64,000 nucleotides of DNA from Pseudoalteromonas luteoviolacea DSM 6061 (GTDB lineage Bacteria > Pseudomonadota > Gammaproteobacteria > Enterobacterales > Alteromonadaceae): positions 99,951 to 163,950 of the forward strand of contig NZ_AUYB01000132.1 in the NCBI RefSeq assembly GCF_001625655.1, given 5' to 3'. A program made the position numbers and the translations under genes. Shown here piece by piece: positions 59,428-64,000 of the stretch; position 1 is the stretch's first letter, and every line of letters begins with the position of its first letter. Below the pieces are notes generated by a model. It saw only the letters and a list, made by a program, of their open reading frames with translations, was not told the DNA's origin and made no database searches.

Positions 59428-59913
59428 TTGAAATCGGCACATTGTATGTTTTGAGTATTACAAGTAGCATATTGAGTTTTTTTGGGCTTTATGTGTCGAT
59501 TAGGAGATGTTTTAAGTTGTTGTATTATATTTAATAATGACATTTATACTCAAGATTGGCTATGCAAACTCAAAGTCTTAATATATACCAGCGTCCTGTC
59601 CATGGGCGCTATTGCACACTTTAATTTAGTTCAATGTAATTTGTAATTAATTGTAGTGAACGTGTTTGATTGTACTAAAATTTGAAATGTAGAGATAATT
59701 CAAAAAAATTCCGTGAGTTACAATTTGTGGTGAATTTATAATCTTAATACGCGAATTAATATTCATTTCGTGTTGTTTCAATAACAGATAAAAAAACAAT
59801 CCTAAAGTGGGTGTTTTTTGAACATTTAATCACATTTGTAAATGGCGTAATTTTGTCTGGCAGTCACATTTGAATTAACTTATTTACAGGTTAGACAAAC
59901 GAGGTATGCAGAC
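59428..59913. other. AT-rich intergenic gap
   Basis: Nearly 490 bases with very high AT, no credible open frame and no strong hairpin. It must hold the promoter of the lipoprotein gene downstream, but no clear box pair was recognised. Confidence 0.5.
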
Positions 59914-61578
59914 ATGAAATCATATATCCCAGTAATTATGGCCTCTCTAATGGTAGGCTGCTCGTCTTCAGACAGTGACGAAAATGTACAACAGACCACA
60001 TCTACAGAGCAAGAATCCCCCCAGCAATCTCCAAATGATAATTCTAGCTCTGGAGATAACAGCCAAGATAATGGCTCGAATAACGATTCATCTGGAGAAC
60101 AGGGCGATTCGCAAGGACCTGTAACTGTTGATAGAGGTCTATTCTTTCCAAAATCAATGGTGGTAGCTTCGCCTTTTGGTGATAGTAGTGATGAGCAAGA
60201 GCGAATTTACATGTCTCGAGGCCCTGCATCGCCAACGTATTTTTGGGCTACGCGCAGGATTGATGCATTGCTAGATGGAGAAACTCCTTTGTTAGATGTT
60301 TTTCGGGTCAGGTCTTTCTATAGAAATAGTACCAATGCGGATTGTTTTGGGCCGCAAGTGAGTTATCAAGGGCACCCGGGCTCTGCGGATCCAGCGACTG
60401 ACTCTGGCACATTGCCGTCTGGTGATTTAGGGCTTTGGCTGGCTAGTGATAGCGATGGTAATGCATGTGCTGTTGCGCAAACCAATGCACTTCTAGATGG
60501 TACAAAAGAACGCTCTAGAATGGCATTAATGACTTTAGCGAGTATGGTATCAGCAGCGATAGATGATGGTAGTGGTTTGCCTGAGGATGGGGCTTCTATA
60601 GACCTTACGACTCAAATGAATAGCAAAGGCTTAGCTAGCGTAAACTTCAGTGCAGCATCCATCAGTCTTAGCGCTGGTATATGGCAATATAGTGTCACGT
60701 TAGAATATACAGTCGGCAGCAGTACCTACGATATCGACCTTTCCATGACACATACGCCCGGTGGTGATAGAACCAATTATACTGGCTTACTAAATTACTC
60801 TGTAGAAGGTGAAGTTGGGGTTTCGGGAATAGAACTTCCTGGTGGAAACTGTTCTCAAAATCAACGCACTTTAGTTGGTTCGCTAGCCTATGAGCGGACA
60901 GAGCAACAAATGTCACTCCAAGCTAGGACTGCAACTTTGTGCGGGCATACTGTTAGTGGCGCATTTAACAGTGATCAGCAGGTTGATGTAAAGAACAAAT
61001 ACCATTCCATTGATAACCCTGACGGATGGAGTGAGAATTTTGCAATCTTTGGTGCCAATTTTGATTTGACTAGTCTAGCTGGAGATTACGCTTATGTTTG
61101 GCAAGCGGGCGTTAATGATTCACATAGTCGCATATTAAACATCGGGTTTAATGATGCTTCGCTTGAAAATGGAGAGGCGCATTTTGGCTATGGCACAGAT
61201 ATTGACGAAACAAATGGCTTAATACAGGGCTTTATTTGCAATTGGGCTGGGCCTGGTAACGACCATACATTGCAAGCGTATACACAAAGACAGTTTTTTG
61301 AGTATGACACAAGTACCAGCACATATTTGGGGACTGAACATCGTGCCAATATTGAATATGCGCCTACAAACAGCTGTAATTATGACGGCACAGGTAGTTT
61401 CGTGTTTGATATAGATGTAAGCGGTGTACTCGGAGATATTTCGCAAGAAGATGCAACAATACCTTTCAGTAACGATTTATGGGCACCAACTGACCCAACA
61501 CTTACAGTCGCTGAATCTATTCTTGCCAGAGGATTAGAAGTTCCGGATATACCATTCACTTGGCCAGTTGATGAATAA
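59914..61578 (+). CDS. Lipoprotein with disordered linker, 554 aa
   Basis: The lipobox LMVGC at residues 12-16 gives a lipidated Cys16. A Ser/Asp/Gln/Asn-rich, probably disordered linker follows (about 17-68) before the folded part starts (TVDRGLFFPKSM). Several Cys-containing loops (NADCFGPQ, NACAVAQ, GNCSQNQ, ATLCGHTV, FICNWAG, NSCNYDG) could form disulfides outside the cell, and the end is Pro-rich (VPDIPFTWPVDE). No recognised family. The gene stands alone and ends in a bidirectional terminator shared with tusE. Confidence 0.75.
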   Translation: MKSYIPVIMASLMVGCSSSDSDENVQQTTSTEQESPQQSPNDNSSSGDNSQDNGSNNDSSGEQGDSQGPVTVDRGLFFPKSMVVASPFGDSSDEQERIYMSRGPASPTYFWATRRIDALLDGETPLLDVFRVRSFYRNSTNADCFGPQVSYQGHPGSADPATDSGTLPSGDLGLWLASDSDGNACAVAQTNALLDGTKERSRMALMTLASMVSAAIDDGSGLPEDGASIDLTTQMNSKGLASVNFSAASISLSAGIWQYSVTLEYTVGSSTYDIDLSMTHTPGGDRTNYTGLLNYSVEGEVGVSGIELPGGNCSQNQRTLVGSLAYERTEQQMSLQARTATLCGHTVSGAFNSDQQVDVKNKYHSIDNPDGWSENFAIFGANFDLTSLAGDYAYVWQAGVNDSHSRILNIGFNDASLENGEAHFGYGTDIDETNGLIQGFICNWAGPGNDHTLQAYTQRQFFEYDTSTSTYLGTEHRANIEYAPTNSCNYDGTGSFVFDIDVSGVLGDISQEDATIPFSNDLWAPTDPTLTVAESILARGLEVPDIPFTWPVDE

Positions 61579-61604
61579 AAAAGAAGGCGTAAGCCTTCTT
61601 TTTT
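61577..61604. terminator. Bidirectional terminator between lipoprotein gene and tusE
   Basis: AAAAAAGAAGGC-GTAA-GCCTTCTTTTTT is a perfect 12-pair stem with a GNRA-type loop; T-runs on both strands fit the convergent genes. Confidence 0.9.
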
Positions 61605-61613
61605 ATTGCATAG

Positions 61614-61943
61614 TTAAATGCATTTTGCAGGTTTAGGCAGCCCAGCAATTTTAGTTGCTTGTTTGGCTGGCCCTTTTGGAAAGAGCTTGTATAAATAAAT
61701 GCTTTTTCCTTTGTCTTCGCCCAACTTTTTAGCGATGGCTTTCACTAGCATACGAATGGCGGGACTGGTGCCATATTCTTCATAAAAGCTTCGAACAAAT
61801 CTTACAACTTCCCAATGGGCATCTGTAAGCGTGATATTTTCATGTGATGCGATAATTGGCGCGAGCTCCTCGCACCAATCTAGGTGGTTTAACAAATAAC
61901 CTTCTTTATCTGTTTCGATTGTTTTATTGTCTATCACTAACAT
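61614..61943 (-). CDS. tusE: Sulfur carrier TusE (DsrC family), 109 aa
   Basis: TusE accepts persulfide sulfur from TusBCD and passes it to MnmA for tRNA 2-thiouridine. The fold signature LTDAHWEVVRFVRSFYEEYG and SPAIRMLVKAIAKKLGE is followed by the C-terminal tail with the catalytic Cys108 (KPAKCI). Only this one C-terminal Cys is present, as in TusE rather than the two-Cys DsrC used with sulfite reductase. It is the last gene of the tusDCBE order, three bases after tusB. Confidence 0.95.
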   Translation of the reverse strand: MLVIDNKTIETDKEGYLLNHLDWCEELAPIIASHENITLTDAHWEVVRFVRSFYEEYGTSPAIRMLVKAIAKKLGEDKGKSIYLYKLFPKGPAKQATKIAGLPKPAKCI

Positions 61944-61946
61944 AAT

Positions 61947-62219
61947 TTACCAAGTAATTGATTTATCGCTTTTTGCAAGCAAGTCTACCCAAGTTAAATC
62001 GTCGATGAGCTTAATTGAAGTAGTTGAATTAATACCTCTCGCGATTGAGCAATTCTCTAACATATAAAGGTTCTCGCTGAAGATTTCTGAATAGCGAGTA
62101 TGATCATAGCAAGCATCTTGTTGTAATAGCACTTTATCATTTTTACCAACAAGGGCCGGATTTAAAACGCCTTCATAGTAACTCATCGGTTTAGAAAATA
62201 TATGGACGGTTGTACTCAT
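61947..62219 (-). CDS. tusB: Sulfurtransferase subunit TusB (DsrH family), 90 aa
   Basis: Smallest subunit of the TusBCD heterohexamer. TTVHIFSKPMSYYEG, DKVLLQQDACYDHTRY and NSTTSIKLIDDLTWVDLLAKS match the DsrH/TusB layout. Its ATG overlaps the stop of tusC (ATGA), and it is followed closely by tusE. Order and sizes (119, 117, 90, 109 aa) fit the family. Confidence 0.9.
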   Translation of the reverse strand: MSTTVHIFSKPMSYYEGVLNPALVGKNDKVLLQQDACYDHTRYSEIFSENLYMLENCSIARGINSTTSIKLIDDLTWVDLLAKSDKSITW

Positions 62220-62575
62220 AGTTTGACCACATGATCATGTTTACTAATTAATTCTTGCTGTGCTGAGTTGCATAGCGCTGAGACGTCAACATTCAATTTT
62301 TCTGTTGTGAGTTGGTATTTTTGTAGTGCGCCTTGGCATACAAATAAACTGTCAACATCATAGATTTCTAATGTTTTTAACTGCTTAAAAAAATCTTTTA
62401 TTCCAAGCGAAGTAGGGTGGTTGCCGTCTGTTAAAGCGAGGACAGATGCGCCTGTAAATAACCAGCTAACTTCTTGATCGATGGCTGCAAAAATAAGCGC
62501 CATGTCTAAACTTTCTCTAATGCGCTGTCCATCAAATGGAGACGCATCAGTGATCACGAGTATTTTCTTAGTCAT
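62216..62575 (-). CDS. tusC: Sulfurtransferase subunit TusC (DsrF family), 119 aa
   Basis: TKKILVITDASPFDGQRIRE and ESLDMALIFAAIDQEVSWLF are TusC-type, with LKTLEIYDVDSLFVCQGALQ in the middle. It builds the ring with TusB and TusD that binds TusE. Start overlaps the tusD stop (ATGA). Confidence 0.92.
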   Translation of the reverse strand: MTKKILVITDASPFDGQRIRESLDMALIFAAIDQEVSWLFTGASVLALTDGNHPTSLGIKDFFKQLKTLEIYDVDSLFVCQGALQKYQLTTEKLNVDVSALCNSAQQELISKHDHVVKL

Positions 62576-62925
62576 TTAAACTGCACCCACTTATCCGCTT
62601 TACATGTCTCCATTGCGAATTCAGCTAGTCCGGCAACAGTGAAGATTCCAGTATCTGTGGTGTTTATACCGCGTTTTTCTGCTGCAGTGACGCAGAGTTT
62701 TAGAGATATGCCTTGCTCGGCTAAATTATGCCAAATACTGTTTAGTGGTAATTCATCGCTTGCTAACTGTATGTGTTGGCTGGCATGTTGGACTGCATTT
62801 TGATAGAGAAAAATACACTTAATTGTATGATTTTGTTTAAGCGCTGCTTGCACAAATCGGTTCATGCATTGTAGCGAGTCATGTGAGTCAGGACCACAAT
62901 GAAGAGAAATAATAAACTGGCTCAA
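62572..62925 (-). CDS. tusD: Sulfurtransferase subunit TusD (DsrE family), 117 aa
   Basis: The catalytic subunit that receives sulfur from TusA. Cys78 in ISLKLCVTAAEKRG is at the same number as the active Cys of E. coli TusD. The start codon is TTG at 62925: the residues SQFIISLHCGPDS after it form the first strand of the fold, and no ATG or GTG is available upstream in frame. No clear ribosome site, so expression may be low or coupled to read-through from the BI-1 gene upstream. Confidence 0.9.
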   Translation of the reverse strand: MSQFIISLHCGPDSHDSLQCMNRFVQAALKQNHTIKCIFLYQNAVQHASQHIQLASDELPLNSIWHNLAEQGISLKLCVTAAEKRGINTTDTGIFTVAGLAEFAMETCKADKWVQFK

Positions 62926-62941
62926 AAGAAACCCATAAAAA

Positions 62942-62964
62942 AAGCCCCAGATGGGGCTTATTTT
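62942..62964 (-). terminator. Terminator of the BI-1/YccA-like gene
   Basis: On the minus strand AAGCCCC-ATCT-GGGGCTT is followed by TTTTTAT. It lies between the BI-1 stop and tusD; some read-through would be needed if the tus genes lack their own promoter. Confidence 0.8.
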
Positions 62965-62979
62965 ATCAGAATGATTTTA

Positions 62980-63648
62980 TTAGTCATCATTTGACATGCC
63001 AAGCAACATTAGTAATGACGTGAACAAGTTATAAATTGCCACGTAAAGACCAACGGTTGCAAGTATATAGTTAGTCTCGCCGCCATTTACGATTTTGCTT
63101 GTTTCAAACAAAATCATTGCAGACATAAGTAATACAAACACTGCGTTAATTGCGATGAATACCATTGGGCTACCGATGAAAATATTCACGATAGAAACAC
63201 CAAAAGTGACCAAAATACCGATAGTTAAAAAACCACCCATGAAAGAGAAATCTTTTTTAGTTGTTAAAGCATATGCAGATAAACCAAAGAAGATTAATGC
63301 AGTTGAACCTAGTGCTTGTGCAATTAACAGGCCGCCGTTAGGTAAGTTCAAGTATGCGTTGAGCAGTGGACCTAAGCCAAAACCTAAAATACCAGTAAAT
63401 AAGAAAACTAAACCAATTGCAGAAGATGAATTAGCTTTTTTGTGGATAACAAAAATTAAACCCATCGCAACGAGTGAACAAATCATGCCCGTAAAACGAG
63501 GCAGAGCCATTGTCATTGAGATTGCAGCAGTGATGGCACTAAATGCCAAAGTCATCGCCAAAAGAAAGTAAGTACTTTTCAATACCTTGTTAGTTTCAGT
63601 CGTTGACATTACTGCTTTTTCAGTAGTGTACGAATGATTGAACGCCAT
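62980..63648 (-). CDS. yccA: BAX-inhibitor-1/YccA-type membrane protein, 222 aa
   Basis: The start at 63648 has a good AAGGAGC site upstream; a longer frame to 63708 is not supported. After a polar N-terminus (MAFNHSYTTEKAVMSTTETN) there are seven hydrophobic segments, typical of UPF0005/BI-1 proteins of the inner membrane. In E. coli YccA is a substrate and modulator of the FtsH protease and lies between tusE and serT; the same neighbours occur here (tusBCDE one side, tRNA-Ser the other), which supports the assignment. Confidence 0.9.
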   Translation of the reverse strand: MAFNHSYTTEKAVMSTTETNKVLKSTYFLLAMTLAFSAITAAISMTMALPRFTGMICSLVAMGLIFVIHKKANSSSAIGLVFLFTGILGFGLGPLLNAYLNLPNGGLLIAQALGSTALIFFGLSAYALTTKKDFSFMGGFLTIGILVTFGVSIVNIFIGSPMVFIAINAVFVLLMSAMILFETSKIVNGGETNYILATVGLYVAIYNLFTSLLMLLGMSNDD

Positions 63649-63909
63649 ATGATAGCTCCTTAATAGAAACACGATGTTCCGAAAATTAATCTTACCAAAG
63701 ATTACCAAGAGTTAATTAGTTGAGCAAACCTTTCTCGAATAGTAGACCATAAAACACGATAAATAGTTCTACATTACAAGTGATTGGCAAAAAAATTGGC
63801 AATTTTGAAGGAAATAACATCAAAAATGCTGAAAATTAGCCAAACAGTAAAAAAAGCAAAAAAAAAGCTTCACATTCATGATCGCTTTCCCTATTATTCG
63901 CACCGCTGC
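63649..63909. other. Divergent region between yccA and tRNA-Ser
   Basis: AT-rich 261-base gap that must hold promoters for the minus-strand membrane-protein gene and the tRNA; no other gene or clear box pair seen. Confidence 0.4.
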
Positions 63910-64000
63910 GGAGAGATGGCTGAGTGGTTGAAAGCACCGGTCTTGAAAACCGGCATACGTTAATAGCGTATCTAGGGTTCAAATCCCTATCTCTCCGCCA
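63910..64000 (+). tRNA. serT: tRNA-Ser (anticodon UGA)
   Basis: A complete cloverleaf with acceptor GGAGAGA/TCTCTCC, discriminator G and encoded CCA. The anticodon loop CTTGAAA shows TGA, flanked by ACCGGT-type stem; the long variable arm (ATACGTTAATAGCGTAT) is typical of tRNA-Ser. TTCAAAT forms the T-loop. The window ends at the CCA. Reads UCA and UCG codons. Confidence 0.97.

Noticed and set aside
63095..63571. 158-aa reading frame on the plus strand inside the BI-1 gene
   Set aside because: It is the antisense shadow of a strongly hydrophobic membrane protein; it has no ribosome site.

Overview
The window looks like chromosomal DNA of a marine gammaproteobacterium of the Pseudoalteromonas type. 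Reasons: the housekeeping proteins (glnS, fur-fldA-ybfE, seqA-pgm, astE, a bkd operon, ttcA, tusBCDE next to a YccA-like gene and a tRNA-Ser) are Alteromonadales-like, the DNA is AT-rich, and the injection-system cluster has the layout of the MAC (metamorphosis-associated contractile structure) cluster known from Pseudoalteromonas luteoviolacea. No capsid, portal, terminase, T6SS membrane-complex gene, transposase or CRISPR array was seen.

Region 1 (1-9050) holds effector-like and accessory genes. A DNA/RNA non-specific nuclease-type effector, cut by the window edge, is followed by a 944-aa protein; the pair matches the order nuclease effector (Pne1-like) then Mif1-like cargo in MAC-bearing strains. 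Next come a lipoprotein, a secreted Cys-containing protein and a periplasmic FecR-domain protein (both on the minus strand), a crotonase-fold protein missing a usual catalytic glutamate, and an unknown 136-aa protein.

Region 2 (9100-32250) is the structural contractile injection system: sheath, two tube proteins, a DUF5908/Afp6-like small protein, LysM-type Afp7, VgrG-like Afp8 spike hub, gp25-like Afp9, baseplate-J-like Afp11, Afp12-like protein, a 1661-aa repeat fibre with a beta-helix end, a 1242-aa tape-measure protein, two unknown proteins and a pesticin/T4-type lysozyme. Neither a PAAR protein nor an AAA+ ATPase was recognised. The sheath gene has a long leader with several nested helices, and a 29-bp element in front of it recurs before the release-type genes at 31060.

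Region 3 (32400-49100) is mostly core genome: glnS, a Ser/Thr kinase, fur, fldA, ybfE, a DUF2788 gene, ybfF, seqA, pgm, astE, the branched-chain 2-oxoacid dehydrogenase operon behind a palindrome resembling a LiuR operator, ttcA, and a periplasmic solute-binding-like protein.

Region 4 (49300-61600) is accessory: an alpha/beta hydrolase, an acetoacetate-decarboxylase-like protein and a large FAD oxidoreductase form a tight operon of unknown product. A TonB-dependent receptor and a hybrid 7TMR-DISM histidine kinase follow, then small proteins and a second lipoprotein.

Region 5 (61600-64000) holds tusDCB and tusE for tRNA 2-thiouridine sulfur relay, a BAX-inhibitor-1/YccA-type membrane protein and tRNA-Ser(UGA), a neighbourhood also seen in part in enterobacteria. 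All family assignments come from reading motifs by eye; no database search was run.
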